Positions 8,342-17,093 of a DNA stretch of 64,000 nucleotides are shown here, piece by piece. The stretch is from Sediminibacterium magnilacihabitans (GTDB taxonomy: Bacteria; Bacteroidota; Bacteroidia; Chitinophagales; Chitinophagaceae). The notes under the pieces were generated by a model. It was given only the letters and a program-made list of their open reading frames with translations, did no database searches and was not told the origin of the DNA. Within the stretch, counting starts at the first letter, position 1. Each line of letters opens with the position of its first letter. Where the stretch lies: positions 186,001-250,000 of the forward strand of contig PVEQ01000003.1 in assembly GCA_002973575.1 (NCBI GenBank), in the 5' to 3' direction. The position numbers and the translations under genes were made by a program.

Positions 8342-11300
8342 TTAGGGTTGTTCTACTTTATTGACTTTATTCTTCTCCTGCTGCACCTGTATCAGTTTTT
8401 GCTGTGCTTCTGTTTTCAACTCGGCGATCGTAGCATTCTCAACGATACTCTTAAAAGTTGCTTCGGCATTGAACCAGTCTTTCTCTTTGGTATAGATATC
8501 GCCCAGCAGTATATAGCTTTTGGTAACCCAGTATTCATAGGAGCCCAGCTTCTTGATCACTTCAAAAGCTCCTTTTTCCGCCTCGGGTAATTTGTTCTCT
8601 CCGAACAGTATTTCTGCAGAACGGTATTGCGCTTCAGCACTCCATTCAGATTTACCGGCAGCCACTACTTGTTTGTATGCGGCCAGCGCCAGATCGGGTT
8701 CGTTGCTCGACTGGTGATTTTTGGCAACCACCATATTGGCCATCATCCGGTCGTCTGTGGCAATGCCTTTCTCCTGCAACAACTCCTGCGCATTGGGCGC
8801 CGCTTCCTTCCATTTTTGTGCTTTGAACTGGCAACGCAGGAGACCACGCATGGCTTCCAGTTTATTTTCCTGTTGCTTGGCCAGTTCTTTCAGTTGGGTG
8901 AAATATTTTTCTGCAGAAGCATAATCTTTCAAATCGAAATAATAAATGCGTGCCGCCTGCAGCAGGCTTCTTTCGGCATACTGGCTCTGCCCTTTGGCAG
9001 CAACGGCTGTATAATAAGGAAGCGCTTTGTTGTAATCTTTAGCAACGATGTACAATTCTGCGATGAAATAATTGACTTCTATATTGTAGCGGCCGTCGGG
9101 GAATTTAGACAGGTAATCAGCAAAGCCTGCTTTGGCTCCTGCCACATCCTTTGCATCATACCGTATCATGGCAGAACGGAACGTGAGTGAATCTTCTTCG
9201 TTATAAGTTACGGGCTTTCCCTGTTGGCGCATGAAAGCCACAAAATCGCCGGGCTTTTGATTGGCTACAAAAATGTTGCGGATATATTCCACTGCATCAC
9301 TACTTTCCTGCGTATTAGGATAATAAGCCACCAATTTCTTAAACTGCTCCAAAGATTCGGCGTTCTTATCCAGGTTAAAATACGCAATACCCATTTTCAA
9401 ATAAGCCTGTGGGTGCAGGGAAGTGGCTTTGTTGTTATCCAGCACCAGTTTCAACGGCGCCAGTGCAGCCTGGAAATTTTCATCGGCCATATAAGTATTG
9501 GCAATCTCCATATTGGCTTCGGCTGTATAAGCAGAACCGGGGAACTGGCGCTCCAACGATTGCAGCAAGCCTACTTTCTCTGTGTTCTTGCTTGAAGCGC
9601 CGGCTATCACTGCTTTTTGCAGCAGTGCATAATCGGCACCTGGTAAACGCTGGCTGAGCACTTGTTCATACATGCGCAAAGCTTGTTTGTAATTCCGGGT
9701 CATGAAATAACAATCGGCCGCACGCAAATAAGCATCCTGCTCAATGGCAGAAGACGCACTGGAAACATTGCTTCCAGCCACCTGTTCAAAATGTCCGCGG
9801 GCCGCTTCGTAATTCTCTGTTTTCAGTTCGCTGTAGGCCAGACTGTAACGCGCATTGGCGGGATTCACTTCTCCGTTGACCAGGGGATTGCGCAGGTAGT
9901 TGCTCAGGAAACCGATCGCGGTGCCCGGATCGCCTTTGCGATATGCGATCTCCCCTTTCCAGAAATAGGTATAAGGAAGTTGCTGGTTGTTATAGGGCGA
10001 TTGTATGATCCTCGTAAGCAATTCGTCTGCCTTGGTGATCTGCTGGTCATTGATCAGTTCTATCGAACGGCCATACAACAAACGCGGGTACAGCTTCACT
10101 GTATTTTCACTCTGCCCCGTGAGGCTTTCATACAGACTCAACGCATCTTTATAATTGCTGGTATTGGCCAGTGTGCTTACCAACAACTCTTTGGCTTCCT
10201 GGGAAAATTTCGATTGCGGATGATCGGTGAGGAAAGACCGGAATCCTTTCAGCGCCGCATCCATATAACCCAGGTCGTAAGACAGTTTCGCGTAGTTGAA
10301 CTGCGATACTTCTTTCTGCGACGCGTTGCTGTTATTGGAAGCGCAGAAAAGGAAAGCATTGCGTGCATTCGGTTTGTCGTTTGTCTTCAGGTAAGCATCC
10401 CCCAGCAGGTACATGCTGTTCTGCGCCAGGGAGTCTTCTCCTCCTCCCAACTGTTTGAATCCATCGATGGATTTTGGCCAGTTACCGGCTTCATAATAAC
10501 AATAGGATAATTCATAAAGATCTTCGCGCCTTACTTTGTCTTTTTTAGATACATACTGCTCCAGGTAAGGCAGTGCACGCGCATACTGTTTCTTTTCAAA
10601 GAGGATATGTCCAACCAATTGCCTCAATTGCAGGTCATAATATTGGCCGGGCGTCGACAACATTTGCTCTCCATATTCGAGGGCCTTGTCTCTTTCACCG
10701 TTGAAATAATAGATCTCGGCAATATAAAAGGGAACGATGTTCTGGTATGCGGGCGATTGCTGCGCTATGCGAAAACACTCCAGCGCCTGGCTATAATTCT
10801 TCTCACTAAAAACGATGAAGCCATAATAATAGTTGGCATCAACATAATTAGGATCTTTCGGCAACTGGCGGATAGCATTGAACAAGGGCTTTGCCTTATC
10901 GAACTGCTGCATGCTGAAATAGGCATACCCCTGGTGAAATTTCATGTTAGCAATTTCACTGTTGCTCAGGTTGGCAATATTAGCCTGCTGATAATATTCC
11001 TGTGCTTTACCCAGGTTTTTGGTACGGTAATAATATTCGGCAAGATGATAGTTCATCATCTGCACATGCGGTACATCGTGTTCCAATTCTGAGAAAGCCA
11101 CAGCCATGGGTTCGGCTGTTTCATCGTTCAGTTGTAATCCGCAGATGATATAATAATATTTGGCTTCCAGCTGTACCGACATAGGCAGGTTGGTTTTACC
11201 GATGCCGTTGCTGTATATTTTTTTGAACACGGGATAAGCCAGGCTGAATTGTTCCTTCTGGTACAATTCCTTGGCCGATTTGAACTCGGCATCCGGATCT

Positions 11301-11386
11301 TGTAAAACCTGCGTGGTTTGTGCATGAACCAATGGTCCTACACTGCAGCCAACGACAAGTAAACCAATCTTGAGAAGTTTATTCAT
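8342..11386 (-). CDS. Large periplasmic TPR-repeat protein
   Basis: 1014 residues. A Sec signal peptide (MNKLLKIGLLVVGCSVGPLVHA) is followed by tetratricopeptide repeats along nearly the entire length, for example AEYYYRTKNLGKAQEYYQQA, AAKLSYDLGYMDAALKGF-like and YFNLDKNAESLEQFKKLVAYYP units. The repeats resemble YbgF/BamD-type TPRs used as periplasmic scaffolds. No catalytic domain is seen. As first gene of an operon with an outer-membrane barrel and a membrane-anchored HU-like protein, it probably organises an envelope complex. A TACCTTTA-like minus-7 box is present about 40 bases upstream on the minus strand. Confidence 0.9.
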   Translation of the reverse strand: MNKLLKIGLLVVGCSVGPLVHAQTTQVLQDPDAEFKSAKELYQKEQFSLAYPVFKKIYSNGIGKTNLPMSVQLEAKYYYIICGLQLNDETAEPMAVAFSELEHDVPHVQMMNYHLAEYYYRTKNLGKAQEYYQQANIANLSNSEIANMKFHQGYAYFSMQQFDKAKPLFNAIRQLPKDPNYVDANYYYGFIVFSEKNYSQALECFRIAQQSPAYQNIVPFYIAEIYYFNGERDKALEYGEQMLSTPGQYYDLQLRQLVGHILFEKKQYARALPYLEQYVSKKDKVRREDLYELSYCYYEAGNWPKSIDGFKQLGGGEDSLAQNSMYLLGDAYLKTNDKPNARNAFLFCASNNSNASQKEVSQFNYAKLSYDLGYMDAALKGFRSFLTDHPQSKFSQEAKELLVSTLANTSNYKDALSLYESLTGQSENTVKLYPRLLYGRSIELINDQQITKADELLTRIIQSPYNNQQLPYTYFWKGEIAYRKGDPGTAIGFLSNYLRNPLVNGEVNPANARYSLAYSELKTENYEAARGHFEQVAGSNVSSASSAIEQDAYLRAADCYFMTRNYKQALRMYEQVLSQRLPGADYALLQKAVIAGASSKNTEKVGLLQSLERQFPGSAYTAEANMEIANTYMADENFQAALAPLKLVLDNNKATSLHPQAYLKMGIAYFNLDKNAESLEQFKKLVAYYPNTQESSDAVEYIRNIFVANQKPGDFVAFMRQQGKPVTYNEEDSLTFRSAMIRYDAKDVAGAKAGFADYLSKFPDGRYNIEVNYFIAELYIVAKDYNKALPYYTAVAAKGQSQYAERSLLQAARIYYFDLKDYASAEKYFTQLKELAKQQENKLEAMRGLLRCQFKAQKWKEAAPNAQELLQEKGIATDDRMMANMVVAKNHQSSNEPDLALAAYKQVVAAGKSEWSAEAQYRSAEILFGENKLPEAEKGAFEVIKKLGSYEYWVTKSYILLGDIYTKEKDWFNAEATFKSIVENATIAELKTEAQQKLIQVQQEKNKVNKVEQP

Positions 11387-11518
11387 AGCAAATGGGGTGT
11401 GCTTTAAGCTAAAACCTGTTTTAAAGGTAGCACGAGCTTTGCTTTAGCAAACATCATTCCATGATTTGTGGAAAAACAGATAGTTCCCGTAAGTTTGTCA
11501 ACAAATCAGGATAACTCT

Positions 11519-11947
11519 ATGTACGAGCACATTAGCCAGGTAAGGGTACGTTATGCAGAGACCGACCAGATGGACATTGTATATTATGGCAATTACGCCC
11601 AGTACTTCGAAGTAGGCCGTACAGAAAGCATTCGCGATCTGGGTTTTACGTACAAAGAAATGGAAGCAATGGGTGTTCGTATGCCTGTGGTGGAGTTGAA
11701 GGCGCGCTACCTGCGGCCGGCCCATTACGACGATCTCATTACCATCAAGACCATATTGAAAGAATTACCCCAGGGGCATTCCATCACTTTTTTTAACGAA
11801 GTATATAACGAAAAAAACAAACTGCTCACCACCGGCGAAGTAACCCTGTATTTCATCAGTATTGAAACAGGCAAGCGCACGGTGATTCCCCACGAACTCC
11901 GGTCAAAGCTGGCGGTTTATTTTCCCGAAGAAGGTTTGATCCTGTAA
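11519..11947 (+). CDS. YbgC/FadM-type acyl-CoA thioesterase
   Basis: 142 residues from the ATG at 11519; a GTG 51 bases upstream would add a poorly conserved tail. It is a single hot-dog domain: the N-terminal VRYAETDQMDIVYYGNYAQYFE is the 4-hydroxybenzoyl-CoA thioesterase signature with the active-site Asp in ETD. The predicted activity is hydrolysis of acyl-CoA thioesters in the cytoplasm. Its last 31 bases overlap the 3' end of the convergent outer-membrane protein gene. Confidence 0.9.
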   Translation: MYEHISQVRVRYAETDQMDIVYYGNYAQYFEVGRTESIRDLGFTYKEMEAMGVRMPVVELKARYLRPAHYDDLITIKTILKELPQGHSITFFNEVYNEKNKLLTTGEVTLYFISIETGKRTVIPHELRSKLAVYFPEEGLIL

Positions 11948-12705
11948 CCGACAATCAGCTTGATGATGGGTTGGTCGGATGCGCTGGTCAATCCCCACCC
12001 ATACCCGAGATTCAATTCCCAGTCGGATGATATATTGAGATCGGTAACAGCGAATAACTGATGTTGCTGCTGCGGATAGGGATCGAAACGAAACAGGTTA
12101 CCCACAGAGCCATAATATTCCATTCCCACCGCGGCTACTTTTAACAGGTCATAACTGGCTTTGAAATTGGGTGAGAAAATAAATCCCTTGTTGCTGTTGA
12201 GGCCATGGAGCGACTTTTCGAAAGTTGGATTGAAAGAGAGATACGTCTTCCCTATTTTCTTATCTACAATGGGTCTGATCTCCCAGTTCCAGTCGTCTTC
12301 GCTGTATTGCGGTTTCTGATAACCTACCTCCATTGAAAGACTGGCCCCCAATGGCCAACCCCAGCTATCCGGTACCCTTACCCTCGGCCGTATATGGCTG
12401 CCTACATAGCTGGTTCTATTATCCGAACCGATGGCATTGAACAGGTAAAACCCCACTTCTAACCAGGGCGTAAACCCATGGGTAATTTCAATGGTTTCGT
12501 GCAATATATGGTGCGTGGGAAGCACACCGTTCTCCACCAGTTTGGTGCCGCCGAAAATATAATTGCTGTGCAGCTCAACCATGGTAGTACGATGCTTCAC
12601 CGTTTCCGACCCATATACCTGTATTTCATAATTGTCCTGCGCCTGGCTCAATAGTCCATTCAACAAACAATACAAAAACACCCCCTTTCTTTTCCAATAC
12701 ATCAT
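11917..12705 (-). CDS. Exported protein, probable outer-membrane beta-barrel
   Basis: 262 residues with a short signal peptide (cleavage near LLSQAQ). The mature part is made of alternating hydrophobic/polar strands rich in Gly, Tyr and Trp (LEVGFYLF, EVGYQKPQY, LGYGWGLTS) and ends in the strand PIIKLIVGYRI, which suggests a small barrel. It could belong to the large set of transporter-like outer-membrane proteins seen in Bacteroidota, but I cannot name the family. It begins ten bases after the end of the upstream PBP4 gene and is probably co-transcribed with it. It overlaps the convergent thioesterase gene by 31 bases. Confidence 0.78.
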   Translation of the reverse strand: MMYWKRKGVFLYCLLNGLLSQAQDNYEIQVYGSETVKHRTTMVELHSNYIFGGTKLVENGVLPTHHILHETIEITHGFTPWLEVGFYLFNAIGSDNRTSYVGSHIRPRVRVPDSWGWPLGASLSMEVGYQKPQYSEDDWNWEIRPIVDKKIGKTYLSFNPTFEKSLHGLNSNKGFIFSPNFKASYDLLKVAAVGMEYYGSVGNLFRFDPYPQQQHQLFAVTDLNISSDWELNLGYGWGLTSASDQPIIKLIVGYRIKPSSGK

Positions 12706-12715
12706 GATTCAAATT

Positions 12716-14110
12716 TTATTTCAATTCATCTAACACAACAAACATTTTCTTAACGATATCGTTGGTAGAGCCGCTGTAATTATTGATCAGCAGCGCTACA
12801 GTATAAGTTGTACCGTCTTTCGCTTTATGATACCCGGCAAATCCCTTAACCGCTCCAATGGTTCCGCTTTTCAGTTTCATATTATTATATACAGGTAATG
12901 CATCATAATAATAAGGAAACCAGGGCCTTGTGTGGGCATATTGCAATACTTTTACCAACGCATCTACAGTAATATGATTTTGGGGAGAAAGACCACTTCC
13001 ATCGATCATACGCAGGCCTGCTGGGTCGATACCCCGTTCTTTCCAAAACTGCTTAACGATTTCCAATCCTTTTTCCGTGGAGCCGAACCCTGTTTTTTCG
13101 TAAGCGATGGTTTTGAGCAATGTTTCGCCATAAAAGTTGATGCTCTTCTTCATGAACCAATAGTTGATGCTGTCGAGCGTGGGCGACAGGTAGGTGTAAA
13201 GTGATTGGTAGTTGGCGGTGTCAACCCCTTCCGTAATATAATTGAATGAAGTGGGTTTCATGCCAGCCTTAGCAAGCCCTTGCGCAAAAGCCGACAATAA
13301 TTGCATAGGCGGATCGGGCATGGAGGCTGCCACTACGAAAGCCTGCTCACCCGCTGGGATCGTTCCACGCAGGTATCCGCGGTTACTTAAAGGGGAAGTG
13401 TATACAATGGAATTATCCCCGGAACTTTTATCCGCAGCCGTAAGCTCACTAACAAGCTGTACATGATACAATTCGGGGTCTGATTTTACAATATGTACAG
13501 AATCACCAATTTGTGACCCTGAATTCAATATAATATCAAATTGGTTTTCATGCCAATTCAATGCCGATGTACCAGCGCCATAGTAATTGCCGATATCATC
13601 CCAGGGCCATCCGCCTGGCACCGTATTGGTTTCCCATTTCTGCGTATGCCCGATCAAAGCGCCTTTCAACCGGCGGATGCCCCGCGCCTGCAAAGTTTGC
13701 GTCAATTGCCGCATGATGGCAGAATCTCGGGTATTCTTATAACGCCAGCTTCCCATGGTGGGATCGCCATAACCGGTAATGTGAATATTCCCTTTCAACT
13801 TGTTGTTAATCAGGTAGCCATCGTAGCCGATTTCAGTTTTATATCGGAAACCGGGCCCCAGTAATTCCATCGCAGTAGCGCTGGTAATGATCTTCTGGCA
13901 ACTGGCAGGAGCAAGCCCGGTCTCCGGATTCAGTTCAAACACCAGTTCGCCCGTCTCACTATTCACCAATTTCATACCCATTATGGCGTGTTTCATTTGC
14001 GGGTCGGCCAGCAAAGCAGTGGTTGCAGTTTCCAGTTTTGTTTTAACAGATTGAGCGTGCAAGACCATCATACACAATGAACAGACCGTTCCTGCTAAAA
14101 GCTTTTTCAT
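12716..14110 (-). CDS. dacB: D-alanyl-D-alanine carboxypeptidase/endopeptidase, PBP4 (DacB) type
   Basis: 464 residues from the ATG at 14110, which starts a normal signal peptide (MKKLLAGTVCSLCMMVLHAQ); longer in-frame starts would bury it. Peptidase S13 motifs are present: SxxK as S70-C-Q-K73, the SGLSPQN segment corresponding to SxN, and KSGTIGAVKG as the KTG box. It trims or cleaves peptidoglycan cross-links in the periplasm. It is divergent from cinA (64 bases between the starts) and is followed by an outer-membrane protein gene. Confidence 0.93.
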   Translation of the reverse strand: MKKLLAGTVCSLCMMVLHAQSVKTKLETATTALLADPQMKHAIMGMKLVNSETGELVFELNPETGLAPASCQKIITSATAMELLGPGFRYKTEIGYDGYLINNKLKGNIHITGYGDPTMGSWRYKNTRDSAIMRQLTQTLQARGIRRLKGALIGHTQKWETNTVPGGWPWDDIGNYYGAGTSALNWHENQFDIILNSGSQIGDSVHIVKSDPELYHVQLVSELTAADKSSGDNSIVYTSPLSNRGYLRGTIPAGEQAFVVAASMPDPPMQLLSAFAQGLAKAGMKPTSFNYITEGVDTANYQSLYTYLSPTLDSINYWFMKKSINFYGETLLKTIAYEKTGFGSTEKGLEIVKQFWKERGIDPAGLRMIDGSGLSPQNHITVDALVKVLQYAHTRPWFPYYYDALPVYNNMKLKSGTIGAVKGFAGYHKAKDGTTYTVALLINNYSGSTNDIVKKMFVVLDELK

Positions 14111-14174
14111 TATACCTCTCATGATCCAATTGATTATCCTGTTACCTTGTGCCAAATTTCAGCAGGGCTAATTT

Positions 14175-15431
14175 ATGGAAAAAGTTTTTGCCTCAATTAT
14201 TACGATTGGCGATGAGTTACTGATAGGACAAGTTGTGGATACCAACAGCGCCTGGATAGCACAGGAATTAAATAAAGCAGGGATCATGATTCGCAACAGG
14301 GTGGCGGTTGGCGATGTGCGGGATGATATCTGGAAAGCATTGGATGAAGAAAGTGAAAAGGCGCCCCTGGTGCTGATCACAGGCGGATTGGGACCTACTG
14401 CCGATGATATTACCAAGCCGTTGCTCTGTGATTACTTTGGAGGCAGGATGATCCTGCATGAGCCCACCTTATTGCATGTACAGCATTTATTCGAGCGCGT
14501 TTTTAAAAGACCGCTCACAGAGCGAAACCGCAAACAGGCAGAAGTACCCGATGTTTGCACCGTGTTGCGGAATGCTTTGGGTACTGCGCCCGGCATGTTG
14601 TTCAAAAAAGGGAACACCCGCTTTATTTCCATGCCCGGCGTACCCCAGGAGATGAAATGGATCATGGAACACCAGGTGATACCACAATTATCTTCCTGGT
14701 ACCAAACCGGCCATATTGAACACAGAACTTTACTTACGGCAGGGATCGGCGAATCATCCCTGGCCGATATGATCAAAGACATTGAAGGAGCACTGCCCGC
14801 ACATATTAAACTGGCTTATCTCCCCAATTATGGAATGGTGCGGCTTCGCCTGACGGCTTTTGGTAACGATTCGCAACTATTACAAAAGGAGATCGACCAT
14901 CATTTTGGTTTGCTGGTTACAGCAGTAAAAGATTACCTGGTGATCGATGATGATATTCCCCTGGAATTGGTGGTGGGGCATCTCCTCAAAGAGAGGGGAA
15001 AAACATTGACTACTGCCGAGAGTTGCACCGGCGGTTATATTGCCCATAAGCTTACCTCCCATGCCGGCTCGTCGGCTTATTTTATGGGAAGCGTGGTGAG
15101 TTATGACAACAGCATCAAACAACGGGTATTGGATGTAAAGGCTGCTACGCTCGAAAGCAAGGGAGCCGTAAGCGAAGAGACTGTTCGTGAAATGATCCAG
15201 GGCATTTTGCAGGTAATGCAGACTGATTATGCTGTTGCTGTGAGCGGCATCATGGGGCCTGATGGTGGCAGCAAGGAAAAGCCGGTAGGTATGGTGTGGA
15301 TCGCTGTGGGCGACCACTCTGAAACCATTGCCCGGCAATTCCATTTCCGGTTCGACCGGATGCGTAATATTGAATTAACGGCTATCAATGCCCTGAACCT
15401 TTTACGCCAGTTCATCCTGCAAAAGAGTTGA
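14175..15431 (+). CDS. cinA: CinA family nicotinamide-nucleotide amidohydrolase
   Basis: 418 residues, the standard two-domain form. The N-terminal MoCF-binding-like domain has SIITIGDELLIGQVVDTNS and LVLITGGLGPTADDITK. The C-terminal PncC amidase domain has TLTTAESCTGGYIAHKLT, with the catalytic Ser in ESCTGG, and VAVSGIMGPDGGS. It recycles nicotinamide mononucleotide and/or hydrolyses ADP-ribose; in some bacteria it is linked to competence. It is a single gene, divergent from the PBP4 gene. Confidence 0.96.
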   Translation: MEKVFASIITIGDELLIGQVVDTNSAWIAQELNKAGIMIRNRVAVGDVRDDIWKALDEESEKAPLVLITGGLGPTADDITKPLLCDYFGGRMILHEPTLLHVQHLFERVFKRPLTERNRKQAEVPDVCTVLRNALGTAPGMLFKKGNTRFISMPGVPQEMKWIMEHQVIPQLSSWYQTGHIEHRTLLTAGIGESSLADMIKDIEGALPAHIKLAYLPNYGMVRLRLTAFGNDSQLLQKEIDHHFGLLVTAVKDYLVIDDDIPLELVVGHLLKERGKTLTTAESCTGGYIAHKLTSHAGSSAYFMGSVVSYDNSIKQRVLDVKAATLESKGAVSEETVREMIQGILQVMQTDYAVAVSGIMGPDGGSKEKPVGMVWIAVGDHSETIARQFHFRFDRMRNIELTAINALNLLRQFILQKS

Positions 15432-15453
15432 TTAAATATCGCACCCGAACCAT

Positions 15454-15461
15454 TATTTTTG
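15454..15461 (+). promoter_or_regulatory. Minus-7 promoter box for the E2 gene
   Basis: TATTTTTG matches TAnnTTTG. It would give a leader of about 130 bases before the ATG at 15600. The predicted start falls at a short imperfect hairpin (15466-15487, GGTAT..GCAC / GTGC..TACC). Confidence 0.4.
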
Positions 15462-15599
15462 TTGAGGTATAAGCACTTGTGCATACCTGTTTTTCGAGTC
15501 AGGAAAAGTTTTGGCCGATGATTATCCGATTTGTTTTAACATTGCGCAAAACTAACACTTGATCGTTTTTTTTTAGACCATTAAAAACAGTACGATAGT

Positions 15600-17027
15600 A
15601 TGGCAATAGCGGAACTGGTGATGCCCAAACTGGGCGAAAGCATCATGGAAGCCACCATTCTCAAATGGCATAAACAGGTGGGTGACCGTGTGCAGTTGGA
15701 TGAAACGGTACTTGAGATTGCTACCGATAAAGTAGACAGTGAAGTGCCTTCCACCGTTGAAGGGATTATTACCGAATTATTGTTCCAGGTGAATGAAGTA
15801 GTACCCATTGGCACTGTTATTGCTAAAATTGAAACCGGTGTTGCTGAAGCGCCTGCTGACCATGAGCCTGTTTTTGCTCCTACAGTCGAGCGCCAGGAAG
15901 CTGTAGCGCCTGTGCCAACAGAACAACCTGCAAAGCAGGAAGCACCGGTTGCGGAACTGACCGCCGAAGAAGTACCCTATGTACCCAATGCCGTAGAAAT
16001 ACCCAGTAAGCCTTCCGGCGCCCGTTTCTATTCCCCGCTGGTGTTGAATATTGCCAACAGTGAAGGCATCAGCCTGAGCGAACTGGAACGTGTACAGGGT
16101 AGCGGCAACGAAGGAAGGGTTACCAAAAAAGATATCCTGCAATATATACAGCAGAAAAAAGAAGGACATATTCCTGTTTACACGGCGCCGCAAACAACCA
16201 CCACTGTCCCTGTACAAACTGCCATCACACCAGCTCCAAGTGTACCAGCGGTAGCTATTAGCTATTCCGGCAGGGTGGCCGACCCATCCCAGGTGGTACT
16301 CAGTGGCAGCACCGAGATAATGGAGATGGACAGAATGCGCAGGCTGATTGCCAAACACATGGTTGACAGCAAGCATACCAGTCCGCATGTGACCAGCTTT
16401 GCCGAAGCCGATGTAACCAATATGGTCATGTGGCGCGAGCGCGTGAAGAAAGATTTCGAGCAAAGAGAAGGTACCAAACTCACTTTCACTCCCATGTTCA
16501 TAGAGTGCGTTGTAAACGTCATCAAACGTTTCCCGCTGGTGAATTGTTCGCTCGAAGGCGATAAGATCATCATCAAAAAAGATATCAATATTGGCATGGC
16601 TACCGCACTACCCAGTGGCAACCTGATCGTACCTGTGATCAAAGGGGCCGATCAATTAAATGTGGTAGGATTGAGTAAAGCCGTAAATAACCTGGCCGAT
16701 GCTGCACGCAATAACCGGCTCAAGCCCGATGATACCAATGGCGGCACTTTTACGCTCACCAATGTAGGTACTTTCGGCAGCCTCATGGGCACACCTATTA
16801 TTAACCAGCCGCAGGTAGCCATACTGGCCGTTGGCGCCATCAAAAAACGTCCTATGGTTATTGAGTCGCCCAATGGCGATACCATCGGCATCCGGCACAT
16901 GATGTACCTCTCACTCAGCTATGACCACCGCATTGTAGATGGCAGCATTGGCGCCAGCTTCCTAACAGAAGTGGCTAAAGAGTTTGAGAAATGGGATGTC
17001 AATAAGCAATGGTTCCATTACATATAA
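15600..17027 (+). CDS. Dihydrolipoamide acyltransferase (E2) of a 2-oxo-acid dehydrogenase complex
   Basis: 475 residues: one lipoyl domain (MPKLGESI, lipoylated Lys44 in TDKVDSEV), a Pro/Ala/Val-rich linker, the peripheral-subunit-binding domain (SPLVLNIANSEGISLSELERV.. GNEGRVTKKDIL), a second linker and the acyltransferase catalytic domain ending with SLSYDHRIVDGS, whose His is catalytic. The domain order and single lipoyl domain fit branched-chain 2-oxo-acid or 2-oxoglutarate E2; the substrate cannot be decided from sequence alone. E1 and E3 genes are not adjacent. The gene stop is followed at once by a palindromic element. Confidence 0.92.
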   Translation: MAIAELVMPKLGESIMEATILKWHKQVGDRVQLDETVLEIATDKVDSEVPSTVEGIITELLFQVNEVVPIGTVIAKIETGVAEAPADHEPVFAPTVERQEAVAPVPTEQPAKQEAPVAELTAEEVPYVPNAVEIPSKPSGARFYSPLVLNIANSEGISLSELERVQGSGNEGRVTKKDILQYIQQKKEGHIPVYTAPQTTTTVPVQTAITPAPSVPAVAISYSGRVADPSQVVLSGSTEIMEMDRMRRLIAKHMVDSKHTSPHVTSFAEADVTNMVMWRERVKKDFEQREGTKLTFTPMFIECVVNVIKRFPLVNCSLEGDKIIIKKDINIGMATALPSGNLIVPVIKGADQLNVVGLSKAVNNLADAARNNRLKPDDTNGGTFTLTNVGTFGSLMGTPIINQPQVAILAVGAIKKRPMVIESPNGDTIGIRHMMYLSLSYDHRIVDGSIGASFLTEVAKEFEKWDVNKQWFHYI

Positions 17028-17092
17028 TTGTTGGATGCTAGTTGTTAGAGTTGAGTGATATAGCTCCCTTTCTTACAACTAGCATCTAACAA
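17028..17092. repeat. Palindromic element A (TTAGTTG-type inverted repeat)
   Basis: Two 22-base arms (17028-17049 and 17071-17092) pair at 20 of 22 positions around a 21-base spacer. The core is GATGCTAGTTGT. The element begins immediately after the E2 stop codon and ends two bases before the stop of the convergent RND adaptor gene, filling the gap. The arms share the TTAGATG/TAGTTG units seen in the three other copies. Confidence 0.85.
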
Positions 17093-17093
17093 C

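Noticed and set aside
9662-10510. Long plus-strand frame opposite the TPR protein gene
   Set aside because: It is a by-product of the TPR gene's codon use; composition is unnatural and no domain can be read.
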